Shown: positions 1 through 8,724 of the stretch, in pieces
How the letters are laid out: every line of letters starts with the position of its first letter
How positions within the stretch are numbered: position 1 is the first letter of the stretch
NCBI GenBank assembly: GCA_036509315.1
Contig: DATCFU010000198.1
Span: forward strand, 1-64,000
DNA from: PALSA-607 sp036509315
GTDB taxonomy: Bacteria; Actinomycetota; Actinomycetes; Acidothermales; Acidothermaceae
Reading direction: 5' to 3'
Length of the DNA stretch: 64,000 nt
Translations under genes and position numbers: made by a program
Notes under the pieces: generated by a model
The model's input: only the letters and a program-made list of their open reading frames with translations
Told to the model about the DNA's origin: nothing
Database searches by the model: none

Positions 1-1232
1 CCGAGCTTGTCGTTGCAGGTGGTCTGCACGAAGCCCTTAACCTCGGTGTTGCCGAGCTTGGTCTTCGTCTGACCCTCGAACTGCGGGTCGGTGAGCTTCA
101 CCGACACGATGCACGTAAGACCCTCGCGGACGTCTTCGCCGGAAAGCCGATCCTCTTTCTTCTTGATCAGGCCCCAGTCTTCGCCGAACTTGTTGACCAA
201 CGTCGTGAGCGCCGCGCGAAATCCCTCCTCGTGCGTGCCGCCTTCATGCGTGTTGATCGTATTCGCAAAGGTGTGCACCGACTCGGTGTAGCTGGTGTTC
301 CACTGCATCGCCAGCTCGAGGGTCATCGCGTTCGCTTCGCTCGACTCGAACGCGATGATGCTGCGGTGCGCGGGCTCCTTCGACGCGTTCAGGTGCTCGA
401 CGTAGTCGACCAACCCGCCGTCGTAGCGATAGGTCACTTCGGCGGGATCGACGTCAACGTCGGTCGTCGCAATGTCGTCCTCGTCGCCCTCGGTGTGCTC
501 GCCCGGCCGTTCGTCGCGCAGGCGCAGGGTGAGGCCCTTGTTCAGGAACGCCATCTCGCGGAACCGATTCGAGAGTGTCTCGAAGCTGTAGTCGGTGGTC
601 TCGAAGATGTCGGCGTTCGCCCAAAACGTGATGGTGGTGCCGGTGTCGGACGTCTCTTCACCGCGGACGAGGGGCCCAGTCGGGACGCCGATCAGGTAGC
701 TCTGCGACCAGACGTAACCCTCGGTTTTGACCTCGACGTCGAGCTTCGACGACAGCGCGTTGACCACGGAGACCCCGACGCCGTGCAGGCCACCGGAGAC
801 CTTGTACCCGCCACCGCCGAACTTGCCGCCTGCGTGCAGGACGGTCAGGACGACTTCGACTGCCGGCTTCTTCTCACTGGCGACCTCACCGACCGGGATC
901 CCGCGGCCGTTATCGGACACCCGTACCCCGCCGTCCGCTTGGAGCACGATGTCAATCGTGTCGCAGTAACCGGCCAGCGCCTCGTCAACGGAGTTATCGA
1001 CGACCTCGTACACGAGGTGGTGCAGGCCACGCTCGCCGGTCGAGCCGATGTACATGCCAGGGCGCTTGCGGACCGCCTCGAGACCCTCGAGCACCGTGAT
1101 CGAGTCAGCGTTGTACTCCGCGGGCTCGGCCCGCTCCGCAAGCACCGTAGGGTCAACAGCGGGTGCCGGCTCGACGGGCTCGACAGTCTCGGCAGGGTCA
1201 AGATCTTCTGGGATGACTGCCTCTTGAGTCAC
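1..1232 (-). CDS. gyrB: DNA gyrase subunit B, partial (3' end outside the window)
   Basis: ATPase subunit of DNA gyrase, which introduces negative supercoils with GyrA. Visible are about 410 N-terminal residues: an acidic lead of about 38 residues, then the GHKL ATPase with EAVRKRPGMYIG, the catalytic Glu76 and Mg-binding Asn80 (EVVDNSVDEA), DNGRGIP, and the GGLHGVG lid. The transducer domain begins before the edge; the TOPRIM part is cut off at base 1. The GTG start at 1232 follows AGGAGG at 11-nt spacing; the acidic lead could mean a later start. It lies downstream of recF and DUF721, separated by a hairpin and with its own promoter-like box. Family certain, start less so. Confidence 0.96.
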   Translation of the reverse strand, partial: MTQEAVIPEDLDPAETVEPVEPAPAVDPTVLAERAEPAEYNADSITVLEGLEAVRKRPGMYIGSTGERGLHHLVYEVVDNSVDEALAGYCDTIDIVLQADGGVRVSDNGRGIPVGEVASEKKPAVEVVLTVLHAGGKFGGGGYKVSGGLHGVGVSVVNALSSKLDVEVKTEGYVWSQSYLIGVPTGPLVRGEETSDTGTTITFWANADIFETTDYSFETLSNRFREMAFLNKGLTLRLRDERPGEHTEGDEDDIATTDVDVDPAEVTYRYDGGLVDYVEHLNASKEPAHRSIIAFESSEANAMTLELAMQWNTSYTESVHTFANTINTHEGGTHEEGFRAALTTLVNKFGEDWGLIKKKEDRLSGEDVREGLTCIVSVKLTDPQFEGQTKTKLGNTEVKGFVQTTCNDKL

Positions 1233-1278
1233 GAGTGCGGTTGCCTCCTGCCGGTCCCCACCAGCGTGCTTGCGTACA

Positions 1279-1304
1279 GAACCGCTGCAGGGCCGCTGCG
1301 GTTC
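1279..1304 (-). other. Hairpin in the gyrB leader
   Basis: The arms GAACCGCTGC (1279-1288) and GCTGCGGTTC (1295-1304) pair over 9 of 10 positions around a 6-nt loop. They lie between the promoter-like box at 1319-1324 and the gyrB start at 1232. gyrB expression often responds to supercoiling through its promoter; a role for this hairpin is only a guess. Confidence 0.4.
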
Positions 1305-1318
1305 GGGGAGTGCTATCC

Positions 1319-1324
1319 ATTGTA
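1319..1324 (-). promoter_or_regulatory. Candidate gyrB -10 box (TACAAT)
   Basis: TACAAT on the minus strand is one base from the TATAAT consensus and would give a leader of about 80 nt to the GTG at 1232. No convincing -35 hexamer is visible 17-18 nt upstream, so the call rests on the -10 box and its position after the DUF721 hairpin. Confidence 0.4.
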
Positions 1325-1424
1325 GTCGATCTGAGCGCAGAAATGGCCTCTGCGGGGGTCTGGCTGTGACTCAGTGAGGCGAACGCCCATGCCTGTGGAT
1401 CCCCGTACCTGACCAGGCACCCGG

Positions 1425-1442
1425 AAGGGTCTTTCGACCCTT
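1425..1442 (-). terminator. Hairpin after DUF721, possible terminator of the dnaN-gnd-recF-DUF721 run
   Basis: A perfect 7-bp stem (AAGGGTC / GACCCTT) with a 4-nt loop lies 36 nt past the DUF721 stop codon. No T-run follows on the minus strand, which is common in high-GC actinobacteria. It separates this run from gyrB. Confidence 0.45.
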
Positions 1443-1477
1443 GCTCGGAGACTCCTCCGACAGCTGCCAGGACGCGG

Positions 1478-2059
1478 TCAGCCGTAGGTGTCGCGCGGGC
1501 CTAGGCCCCGAACCCGAAGTGCGCCGCGCCGCCAATCGGGGCCGCTCGGACCGCGCACCTCAATCCTGGTTACGACCCCGGCGCCGATGACGTCATCGAT
1601 CCGCTGGTGGAGTCGTGGGACCAGCATTCTGACCTCGGTAGCCCAGGCCGTCGATTCGGCGACCAGGTTCAGCACACCGGCATCGAATCTCTCCGGCCGG
1701 CAGTGGTCGGCGAGCTCGGCGCCCGCGATTTCGGCCCATCGTTCGGTGACCCCGGCGACTGCGGCGGGCACGTCCCATCCGCGCTCAACGAGGAGCCGCG
1801 ACAAGGTCTCGCCCAGCAACTCCGGGTCGCCAGCGTCGCGGCGTGCGCTTCCGACCGCGGCACGAGCGCCTTTGTTTCGCTTCGCCGGCACGGCGCTGCC
1901 ACGCGCTCGGGCATCTTGGCGAGAACGTGCCAAGGCAGCTCGAGCCAGGTCGATGCCGGAAAGCGGCCTGATGACGGCTGGCTCTTCGCCCACCGTGCCC
2001 GCGGGGTCTACGGCGGGATCGGCACGCTCCGCATCCTCGGGTAACCTCTCAACGGACAC
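1478..2059 (-). CDS. DUF721 / DciA-like protein
   Basis: A 193-residue protein at the place between recF and gyrB where actinobacteria carry a DUF721 gene. DUF721 includes DciA, which loads or regulates the replicative helicase in bacteria lacking DnaC. The first 75 residues are low-complexity and rich in Ala, Arg and Asp. The conserved domain follows from about 78 to 180 (LLVERGWDVPAAVAGVTERW, AWATEVRMLVPRLHQRI). Its start overlaps the recF end by 11 nt, so the two are translationally coupled. Helicase loading here is inferred from family and position; nothing in the sequence tests it. Confidence 0.85.
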   Translation of the reverse strand: MSVERLPEDAERADPAVDPAGTVGEEPAVIRPLSGIDLARAALARSRQDARARGSAVPAKRNKGARAAVGSARRDAGDPELLGETLSRLLVERGWDVPAAVAGVTERWAEIAGAELADHCRPERFDAGVLNLVAESTAWATEVRMLVPRLHQRIDDVIGAGVVTRIEVRGPSGPDWRRGALRVRGLGPRDTYG

Positions 2060-3185
2060 GTCGCACCTCCCCGTTCAGCACATCGACCCGGCCACCGGCC
2101 AGTATCTCCGGGACGTCGGCCGGCACCGCGGCGGTCACCAGGACCTGTTCCGCCGGCGCGACGAATTCCGCGAGCCGGTCGCGGCGATCGGCATCCAGCT
2201 CGGCAAACACGTCGTCCAGAATCAACACCGGCTCACCGCCGTCGGCACACAGCAGGTCGTAAGAACCCAAGCGCAGCGCAAGGGCCAGCGACCACGACTC
2301 CCCATGACTGGCATAGCCGCGGGCCGGCAGGTCGGCCAGCTTCAGGACCAGTTCGTCGCGGTGCGGACCGACAAGCGTAATGCCACGATCCAGTTCTTCA
2401 GACCGGACGCCGCCCAGTGCCGCTCCGAGCACGGCGGCCAGCCCGGCGGCGTCGGGGACCAACTCGATCTCGCCGCCAAGTGAACTCTGGTACTCGACGC
2501 CGACGGAGACCGAGCGACCGTCGCCCATCGCAACCGTCGCGTAGGCCTTTTCGACCAGCGGCCGCAGCTCCTCGACGAGCCCGAGCCGAGCCGCAAGGAG
2601 TTCGCCACCAGCGTTCGACAAGTGGGTATCCCAGACGTCGAGCGTGCGCAGATCGGGTCCACCCGACCGGCGCGAAAGTCCAGCCGTCTTCAGCAGCGCG
2701 TTCCGCTGCTTGAGGACACGGTCATAGTCAGCGCGGACACCCGCGAGGCGCGGCGTCCGTGCCACGAGCAAGTCATCAAGAAAGTGTCGGCGGTCCGACG
2801 GATCTCCCTTGACCAGGGCAAGGTCTTCGGGTGCGAACACGACCGTGCGCAGGATCCCCAGCGCATCACGCGGGCGGGGTACCGGCGCGCGATTGACTCG
2901 GGCCCGATTTGCCTTGCCTGGATTGATTTCCAGCTCGACGAGCAACGCCCGGCCGTCGCGCATAACCTGGCCACGAACAACAGCGCGCGATGCACCGCTA
3001 CGCACCAGCGGCGCATCGCCGGCGACGCGGTGACTGCCCTGCGTCGCCAGGTACCCGACTGCCTCGACCAGGTTCGTCTTTCCCTGACCGTTGCGTCCCA
3101 CGAGTGCAGTGACACCCGCCTCGAGTGGCAGCTCTACTGAGGCGTACGACCGGAAGTCGACCAGTGACAGGTGCGCAACATGCAC
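2049..3185 (-). CDS. recF: DNA replication and repair protein RecF
   Basis: An SMC-like ATPase that binds single-strand gaps and, with RecO and RecR, helps load RecA. The 378 residues are of normal length. Walker A is GRNGQGKT at 30-37, the ABC-type signature is SHGESWSLALALRLG near 293, and Walker B is LILDD at 321-325. It follows gnd by 3 bp and overlaps DUF721 by 11 bp, so it belongs to one transcription unit with both. The order dnaN-gnd-recF-DUF721-gyrB is standard for actinobacteria. Confidence 0.97.
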   Translation of the reverse strand: MHVAHLSLVDFRSYASVELPLEAGVTALVGRNGQGKTNLVEAVGYLATQGSHRVAGDAPLVRSGASRAVVRGQVMRDGRALLVELEINPGKANRARVNRAPVPRPRDALGILRTVVFAPEDLALVKGDPSDRRHFLDDLLVARTPRLAGVRADYDRVLKQRNALLKTAGLSRRSGGPDLRTLDVWDTHLSNAGGELLAARLGLVEELRPLVEKAYATVAMGDGRSVSVGVEYQSSLGGEIELVPDAAGLAAVLGAALGGVRSEELDRGITLVGPHRDELVLKLADLPARGYASHGESWSLALALRLGSYDLLCADGGEPVLILDDVFAELDADRRDRLAEFVAPAEQVLVTAAVPADVPEILAGGRVDVLNGEVRRVR

Positions 3186-3188
3186 GAC

Positions 3189-4103
3189 TTAGCTGCGGGT
3201 AGAACCCGCGGCCGTCTCCGGGAGGATTGCGTGACCACCGAACTGGTTGCGCAGCGAAGCGACGACTTTCATTGCGGGCGATTCCTCTTGCCGCGACGAG
3301 AACCTCGCGAACAACGACGCCGTGATAACAGGCAGTGGAACTGCGTTTTCGATGGCTGCCTCGATCGTCCAGCGACCCTCACCGGAATCTTCGGCATAGC
3401 CCTTGACCTTTTCGAGCTGCGGATCCGCGCTCAGCGCGTTGTCGAGAAGGTCGAGTAGCCATGAACGAATGACGGTGCCTTCGCGCCAGCTCTTGAATAT
3501 CGCTGGCACGTCAGTGACCTCGTCGACCGCTGCCAGCAGCTCGTAACCCTCGGCGTAGGCCTGCATCATTCCGTACTCGATGCCGTTGTGAACCATCTTC
3601 GCGAAGTGGCCGGCCCCGACACCGCCGGCGTGTACGAACCCGAATTCACCGGCCGGCTTCAGGACGTCAAATGCTGGCTGCACAAGGGAAACGTGGGCGT
3701 CGTCGCCACCGACCATGAGCGCATAGCCATTCTTCAGGCCCCACACGCCGCCAGAAACACCAGCGTCGACAAAGCCGATTCCGTTCTCACCCAACTTCGC
3801 CGCGTGCACCTTGTCGTCGGTGTACTTCGAGTTACCGCCGTCGATCACAACGTCGCCGGCCTCGAGAAGGCCGCCGAGCTGCTCGATGGTTTGCCGCGTT
3901 GCGTCACCCGCGGGAACCATGACCCACACCTTGCGGGGAGCGCTCAACTTCGACACCAGGTCCTCAAGGGACTTGGCGTCGCTGATGTCTTGGTTGCGGT
4001 CGTATCCGACGACCGTGATGCCGCCCTGGCGCATGCGCTCGCGCATGAACCCGCCCATCTTGCCGAGACCGATCAGGCCGATCTCGAAGCCAGTTGCTGC
4101 CAT
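3189..4103 (-). CDS. gnd: 6-phosphogluconate dehydrogenase, short form
   Basis: Oxidatively decarboxylates 6-phosphogluconate to ribulose 5-phosphate in the pentose phosphate pathway. The Rossmann motif GLIGLGKMG is at 9-17, the substrate loop VDAGVSGGVWGLKNGYALMVGG is central, and HNGIEYGMMQAYAEG holds the catalytic Lys/His region. At 304 residues it is the short type, often NAD-preferring, rather than the roughly 470-residue form. It sits between dnaN and recF, as in Streptomyces and Mycobacterium relatives. Cofactor choice is not settled by what I can see. Confidence 0.95.
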   Translation of the reverse strand: MAATGFEIGLIGLGKMGGFMRERMRQGGITVVGYDRNQDISDAKSLEDLVSKLSAPRKVWVMVPAGDATRQTIEQLGGLLEAGDVVIDGGNSKYTDDKVHAAKLGENGIGFVDAGVSGGVWGLKNGYALMVGGDDAHVSLVQPAFDVLKPAGEFGFVHAGGVGAGHFAKMVHNGIEYGMMQAYAEGYELLAAVDEVTDVPAIFKSWREGTVIRSWLLDLLDNALSADPQLEKVKGYAEDSGEGRWTIEAAIENAVPLPVITASLFARFSSRQEESPAMKVVASLRNQFGGHAILPETAAGSTRS

Positions 4104-4161
4104 GCGAATCCTCCGCGTCCAGGTGCTGACTTCTATGTGCTGAACCTACGCGCGGGCGTCC

Positions 4162-5349
4162 TCAGCCGGACAGGCGGACCGGCATCAGCAGGTACCGATA
4201 GTCGTCGCCCGAAGAAGCGTCGGCTTCCTTGCTGCCACGAAGGACAGCGGGCTTGGTCGGTGACGTGAAGTCGATGCGAGTGGTCTCGCCCTCGACCGCT
4301 CCGAGGCCGTCGAGGAGGTAGGTCGGATTAAACGCGATCGAGAACTCCTCGGTCGACCCGTCGCGACTGGCGAACTTCGCGTCGAGTGACTCCAGAGCTT
4401 GCGCATCGTCGGTCGTGCCCGCTTCAAGGGTGACCTGATCGTCGGTAAAGGTCAGCCGCACCGGCGTGTTGCGAGGGGCCACCAACGACACCCTCTTCAC
4501 CGCCTCGACGAAGCTCGCCGTCTCAATTAGCGCGTGCGCGGACGAGTCGTCAGGCAACAACGATCGGTACTTCACGTATTCGCCGTCGAGCAGCCGGGTC
4601 GTCGTCCGCCGTTGGCCGGTTTGCCGTTGGCCCGATTGGAGGGCGGCGCCGCGCCCAGAGAAGCCGATGAGACCCTCGCCCGATCCGCCGGTCGACAGCG
4701 ACACGGTGACCTGTGCGCCACCAACGAGCGCCTTCGCCGTATCGGCGAGCGTGCGAGCCGGCACCAACGCGACGATCGACAAGCCAGCGCGCTCGGGCTG
4801 CCAACGCAGCTCACGAACCGCCAGGCGGTAGCGATCGGTCGCGGCCAAGGTGACCCGGTCATCTTCGATTTCAATCCGGACGCCGGTCAGCACCGGCAGG
4901 GTGTCGTCACGGCCCGCCGCGATAGCGACCTGCGAGACGGCGGCGGCGAAAACATCGGCTCCGATCGTTCCTGCGGTGTTCGGCATCTCCGGCAAGGCGG
5001 GGTAGTCGTCAACCGGCAAGGTCGGCATGGTGAACCGAGCAGTACCACACGAGACGACGACCCGGGGGCCTTCGACTGACACGTCGACCGGCTGTGCGGG
5101 CAAGCTCCGGCTGATCTCGGCCAGCAGCCGACCGGACACCAACGCCCGACCAGCCTCTGCGGCACTCACGTCAATCTGCGCGTTGGCGGAAACCTCGTAG
5201 TCGAAGCTCGACAGGGCTAGTCCGGGCGGCGAGTCAGTGACCTCAAGCAGCAGCCCAGCAAGCACCGGAACGGGAGGCCGAACTGGCAAGCTCCGCGCGG
5301 CCCAGGCAACGGCCTCGGCAAAAACATCCCGCTCTACCCGAAACTTCAT
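4162..5349 (-). CDS. dnaN: DNA polymerase III beta sliding clamp
   Basis: The ring-shaped processivity clamp of the replicative polymerase. The 395 residues show three repeated clamp domains and end in the typical YRYLLMPVRLSG. The start MKFRVERD at 5349 matches the family; an in-frame GTG-type start four codons upstream is less likely. A C-rich stretch just upstream reads GGGGGG on this strand and may act as a weak ribosome site. A stretch rich in Arg, Gln and Gly near residue 235 (RGAALQSGQRQTGQRRTTTR) replaces a normally short loop. The gene lies next to oriC. Confidence 0.97.
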   Translation of the reverse strand: MKFRVERDVFAEAVAWAARSLPVRPPVPVLAGLLLEVTDSPPGLALSSFDYEVSANAQIDVSAAEAGRALVSGRLLAEISRSLPAQPVDVSVEGPRVVVSCGTARFTMPTLPVDDYPALPEMPNTAGTIGADVFAAAVSQVAIAAGRDDTLPVLTGVRIEIEDDRVTLAATDRYRLAVRELRWQPERAGLSIVALVPARTLADTAKALVGGAQVTVSLSTGGSGEGLIGFSGRGAALQSGQRQTGQRRTTTRLLDGEYVKYRSLLPDDSSAHALIETASFVEAVKRVSLVAPRNTPVRLTFTDDQVTLEAGTTDDAQALESLDAKFASRDGSTEEFSIAFNPTYLLDGLGAVEGETTRIDFTSPTKPAVLRGSKEADASSGDDYRYLLMPVRLSG

Positions 5350-5757
5350 CGTGCCCCCCACTGGCTTTGCTCGTTCCCCACGTGCTTATTTCTGAGGGAC
5401 CCGTTCCCCATAGGCCCGTTCCTTACGGCTTGTGTCATTACTGATCCTTGTCTCAAGGAAGTCGTCTTCGGTGCGGTGGACACTGTGGAAAAGCGCCGTC
5501 CGCGCAGGTCAGGTGCTGAATTCCGCGACGGCAGCCTTGTGGATGACAGTGCCCGTTCGGTGGACAGCCTGGGGACTGGCGCGATCGTAGCGCGGGCCGC
5601 CCACACTTCGTCCCACGCGATGAACGGCTCGCCCACCGGAATCAGCCACCGGTCCACAAGTTTGTCCCCAGGCTGTGCACAGTCGTCCCAGCCGAAACAC
5701 AGGGCGCCCTAAGTGGCGCAAACTGGGACACGACGCGCGATCCAAGGAGTCGGTCAT
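5350..5757. other. oriC: Chromosomal replication origin, oriC
   Basis: This 408-bp gap between dnaA and dnaN is where actinobacterial oriC lies. Against the actinobacterial box TTGTCCACA (or TTATCCACA) I see 8/9 matches at 5484-5492, 5538-5546 and 5662-5670, and 7/9 matches at 5475-5483, 5559-5567, 5650-5658 and 5674-5682. They occur in both orientations with irregular spacing. No strongly AT-rich unwinding element stands out; the least GC-rich part is 5385-5460, next to dnaN. No gene was found in the gap. Confidence 0.85.
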
Positions 5758-7425
5758 CTATTTGGCCTGCGACTTGATGCGGTTCGTCAGCTCAGTGACT
5801 TGGTTGTAGATCGAACGCCGCTCGGCCATCAGCGAGCGGATCTTCCGGTCGGCGTGCATGACCGTCGTGTGGTCGCGGCCGCCAAACAGTTGGCCGATCT
5901 TCGGCAGTGAGAGGTCGGTCAGCTCCCGGCACAGGTACATGGCCACTTGCCTGGCGGTCACGAGCACTCGGCTGCGCGAGGAGCCGCAGAGGTCCTCGAG
6001 TGAAATCCCGAAATACGAAGCAGTCGCGCCCATGATCGTGGCAGCGGTGATCTCGGGCCCTTGGCTGTCAGGAATGAGGTCCTTGAGGACGACCTCAGCC
6101 AGCGACAGATCGACGCCCTGGCGGTTCAGGCTGGCGAAGGCGGTGACCCGGATCAGGGCGCCTTCGAGCTCGCGGATATTGCTGGCAATCTTGCTGGCGA
6201 TGTATTCCATGACGTCGTTGGGGACGTTGAGCCGCTCCTGCGCCGCCTTCTTTCGCAGGATCGCGATCCTGGTCTCAAGTTCGGGCGGTTGGACGTCGGT
6301 CAGCAGGCCCCACTCGAATCGGTTCCGAAGTCGATCCTCGAGGGTCACCAGTTGCTTTGGGGGGCGGTCACTCGAGATCACGATCTGCTTGTTCGCGTTA
6401 TGCAAGGTGTTGAACGTGTGGAAGAACTCTTCCTGGGTCTGCTCCTTGTTCTCCAAGAACTGGATGTCGTCGACGAGCAGCACGTCAACTTCGCGGTAGC
6501 GGCGGCGGAATCCCTCAGCCTTGCCGTCGCGGATCGAGTTGATGAAGTCGTTGGTGAACTCTTCAGAGCTGACGTAACGCACTCGGGCGCCGTGGAAAAG
6601 GCCCATGGCGTAGTGCCCGATCGCGTGCAGCAGGTGTGTCTTGCCTAGCCCGGACTCGCCGTAGATGAACAGCGGGTTGTAGGCCTTGGCCGGCGCTTCG
6701 GCTACTGCCACGGCCGCGGCATGAGCAAATCTGTTGCTGGCCCCGATCACGAACGTTTCGAATGTGTACTTCGGGTTCAGCCGGGCGGGCTCGATCTCGC
6801 GCCGGCCCCCGAGTTCACGGCCGGTGCCCAGGTGCGAGCGTGCGGGTTGGTTCTCGTGCCCGCCGGACTGGCCCGATCGGTCATGGTCGCGGGAACCTTC
6901 TTCAGTGCGGGATCGCGCGGAGTCGCCTGCCCGGGTGATCTCGCTGCCGGCATTCCCATGGGCACCATGCATGCCGCTGTCGTCCCGGTTGCCGTTGCTG
7001 CCCTTGCTAGCCAGGTCAGCTGCGTCACGTGACGAGTCGGTCCGGCGATCGGTGACCGCGGCGTCTGACTCGACGTTTACCGGTGCTGCCTCGACCGTAA
7101 CGGCGACCCGGACATCGCGGCCGATCTCTGCGGCAAGAGCGGCCGTCAGCGCGGGCCGCAGCCGACTCTCAAGAACATCCTTGGCGAACTCATGCGGGGC
7201 GGCCAGGACGGCCGTGTCCTCGACCAGGGCTATCGGCCGGGTCAGCGACAGCCAGGCTTGGAATTGGGGTGTTACTTCGCTTTGACCGGCGAGGCGTTCG
7301 AGGGTGCGAGCCCACAGGGCGGCCAACTCGGCGCCGGATTCTTGGGTGCCGTTCTCGTATGGGGCGGACACGCGCACCCCTCTCAGGCCGGCCTCGTCTA
7401 GCAGTCTCGCGGTGGATTTGTTCAC
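5758..7425 (-). CDS. dnaA: Chromosomal replication initiator DnaA
   Basis: Binds DnaA boxes, opens oriC and recruits helicase. Of 555 residues, domain I spans about 30-115, and a hydrophilic linker rich in Ser, Arg, Gly and His runs about 120-215. The AAA+ domain has Walker A GESGLGKT at 256-263 and Walker B LLVDD at 316-320. Domain IV has the DNA-binding signature GGRDHTTVMHADRKI at 515-529. The GTG at 7425 has no clear ribosome site. A GTG 18 codons later (7371) follows GAGAGGGG at good spacing and may be the real start. DnaA-box-like sites upstream suggest autoregulation. Confidence 0.97.
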   Translation of the reverse strand: MNKSTARLLDEAGLRGVRVSAPYENGTQESGAELAALWARTLERLAGQSEVTPQFQAWLSLTRPIALVEDTAVLAAPHEFAKDVLESRLRPALTAALAAEIGRDVRVAVTVEAAPVNVESDAAVTDRRTDSSRDAADLASKGSNGNRDDSGMHGAHGNAGSEITRAGDSARSRTEEGSRDHDRSGQSGGHENQPARSHLGTGRELGGRREIEPARLNPKYTFETFVIGASNRFAHAAAVAVAEAPAKAYNPLFIYGESGLGKTHLLHAIGHYAMGLFHGARVRYVSSEEFTNDFINSIRDGKAEGFRRRYREVDVLLVDDIQFLENKEQTQEEFFHTFNTLHNANKQIVISSDRPPKQLVTLEDRLRNRFEWGLLTDVQPPELETRIAILRKKAAQERLNVPNDVMEYIASKIASNIRELEGALIRVTAFASLNRQGVDLSLAEVVLKDLIPDSQGPEITAATIMGATASYFGISLEDLCGSSRSRVLVTARQVAMYLCRELTDLSLPKIGQLFGGRDHTTVMHADRKIRSLMAERRSIYNQVTELTNRIKSQAK

Positions 7426-7819
7426 TATTGCGGGTATTCATCGTTGTCAAGAGGTCGTTCGTCCACACTGTCGTCCACAACCTGTGTACGCAGCATTGGT
7501 TCGAAGGGCCGTGGTCATTCGCTGCACTGCATCATGTCTGAAGATCGTCGGTTCACCTCAATGAGGTCCGGCCCGTGGGACGCTAACAGCGTGCCGCCTT
7601 GTGCTTCAAGGCGTTCTCCACAGTTCGCTCTACTTACTTCTATGCGCTGTGCTCACTGTGACGGATGTGTCGTGAACGCCGTCGAACCGGTCGTCTCGAC
7701 GGGGGGTGCCAGGTTTGACCGTGTCGGCGGTGGCCCCGTACCGTAGGAGTTCCTTCTGACCTGCGGCCCGCACAATATTCGATACCCGGCCGTACTGGAC
7801 CTTTTCTTGGAGCCCCCGA
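7426..7819. promoter_or_regulatory. dnaA-rpmH divergent intergenic region with DnaA boxes
   Basis: This 394-bp gap holds no gene. Three 8/9 DnaA-box matches are visible: TCGTCCACA at 7459-7467 and 7471-7479, and TTCTCCACA at 7614-7622. The first two sit just upstream of dnaA, where DnaA could repress its own transcription. The rpmH promoter lies at the other end. Confidence 0.6.
7715..7744 (+). promoter_or_regulatory. Housekeeping promoter of rpmH
   Basis: TTGACC (7715-7720) and TACCGT (7739-7744) are separated by 18 bp, a good match to the main sigma factor consensus of actinobacteria. The leader to rpmH is about 68 nt. Confidence 0.65.
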
Positions 7820-7957
7820 GTGAGCAAGCGCACGTTCCAGCCGAACAACCGCCGGCGCGCAAAGACCCACGGCTTTCGGCTGCGCATGCGCACTCGCGCC
7901 GGTCGCGCCATCCTCGCCGCTCGTCGACGGAAGGGCCGTCAGGGCCTTTCGGCCTGA
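7820..7957 (+). CDS. rpmH: 50S ribosomal protein L34
   Basis: A 45-residue basic protein starting at GTG, reading VSKRTFQPNNRRRAKTHGF and so on, the unmistakable L34 sequence (SKRTFQPNNRRRAKTHGFRxRM). It is a structural protein of the large ribosomal subunit. It heads the rpmH-rnpA-yidD-yidC-jag-rsmG run, with rnpA starting 24 bp later. It is preceded by a housekeeping-type promoter. Length and sequence are normal. Confidence 0.97.
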   Translation: MSKRTFQPNNRRRAKTHGFRLRMRTRAGRAILAARRRKGRQGLSA

Positions 7958-7981
7958 CGTCGCCCGGAATCGCGAATTCCC

Positions 7982-8419
7982 GTGCTTCCGGCCGCGTTCC
8001 GGCTGCGCCAGCGCTCCGACTTCGCCGCCACCATGCGGTCGGGTCGACGAGCGGCTCGGCCGCGGCTCGTCGTCCACCTTGCACTTCCCGATCCTCACCT
8101 CGAGCTCGGCAAGGCCGAGCGTGCTGACGGCAACCTCGCCGGACCGCGAGCTGGCTTCGTCGTCGGGCGTCAGGTTGGTGGTGCGGTCGTGCGCAATCGA
8201 GTGCGCCGCCAGCTCCAGCATTTGAGTGCCGACCGGCTGGCCGACCTACCGTCTGGAGCGCGACTTGTCGTTCGCGCCTTGCCGGCAGCAGCCGGGTCGT
8301 CCGCGAGCGAACTCGCCGCCGATCTCGACGCGGCGCTCGAACGCAGTCTTGGGAGCCTCAGTCGGGCGCCTCACACTGCTCCTGGCCGGGCACGCGAAGC
8401 GCGCGGTGAGGGTCGATGA
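7982..8419 (+). CDS. rnpA: Ribonuclease P protein component
   Basis: The protein cofactor of RNase P, which matures the 5' end of tRNA. The 145 residues include FRLRQRSDFAATMRSGRR near the N terminus and the RNA-binding RNRVRRQL at 71-78. An insertion of about 15 residues follows the first strands. It starts at GTG and its last 4 bases overlap yidD, which fits translational coupling. Position after rpmH is universal. Confidence 0.95.
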   Translation: MLPAAFRLRQRSDFAATMRSGRRAARPRLVVHLALPDPHLELGKAERADGNLAGPRAGFVVGRQVGGAVVRNRVRRQLQHLSADRLADLPSGARLVVRALPAAAGSSASELAADLDAALERSLGSLSRAPHTAPGRAREARGEGR

Positions 8420-8724
8420 CACGACGCGCGCCTTCGCGGCCAGCCCAGCTTCTCGTCGTCCCGATCGAGGGTTATCGGCGATTCATTAGTCCGTTCCTTG
8501 GCCAGCGATGCCGTTTCGCACCGAGCTGTAGTGCGTATGCGGTAACGGCGATTAAGACGCATGGAGCGATACGGGGGCTTTGGCTCGCAGCCCGAAGAAT
8601 TGCGCGCTGCCACCCATGGAACCCCGGCGGTTTTGATCCCGTTCCACCACCGAGATCCGCCAATTTTGTTGCGCCTTCGTCTTCCGTGATCAAGCCAGGA
8701 GCCACCCGGTGCCACACGTCCTGA
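8416..8724 (+). CDS. yidD: Membrane protein insertion efficiency factor YidD
   Basis: A small 102-residue amphipathic protein that helps YidC-dependent membrane insertion. The diagnostic stretch GYRRFISPFLGQRCRFAPSCSAYAV contains the conserved Cys pair, followed by HPWNPGGFDPVP. It overlaps rnpA by 4 bp and yidC by 16 bp. It is ordinary in length and position. Confidence 0.93.
   Translation: MTRRAPSRPAQLLVVPIEGYRRFISPFLGQRCRFAPSCSAYAVTAIKTHGAIRGLWLAARRIARCHPWNPGGFDPVPPPRSANFVAPSSSVIKPGATRCHTS

Noticed and set aside
231..1325. Long open frame of 364 codons on the plus strand
   Set aside because: It lies antisense to gyrB, whose minus-strand translation is unmistakable; GC-rich codon bias creates such frames.
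1488..2483. 331-codon frame on the plus strand, rich in Arg, Ser and Pro
   Set aside because: It covers DUF721 and recF on the opposite strand; composition is typical of a shadow frame.
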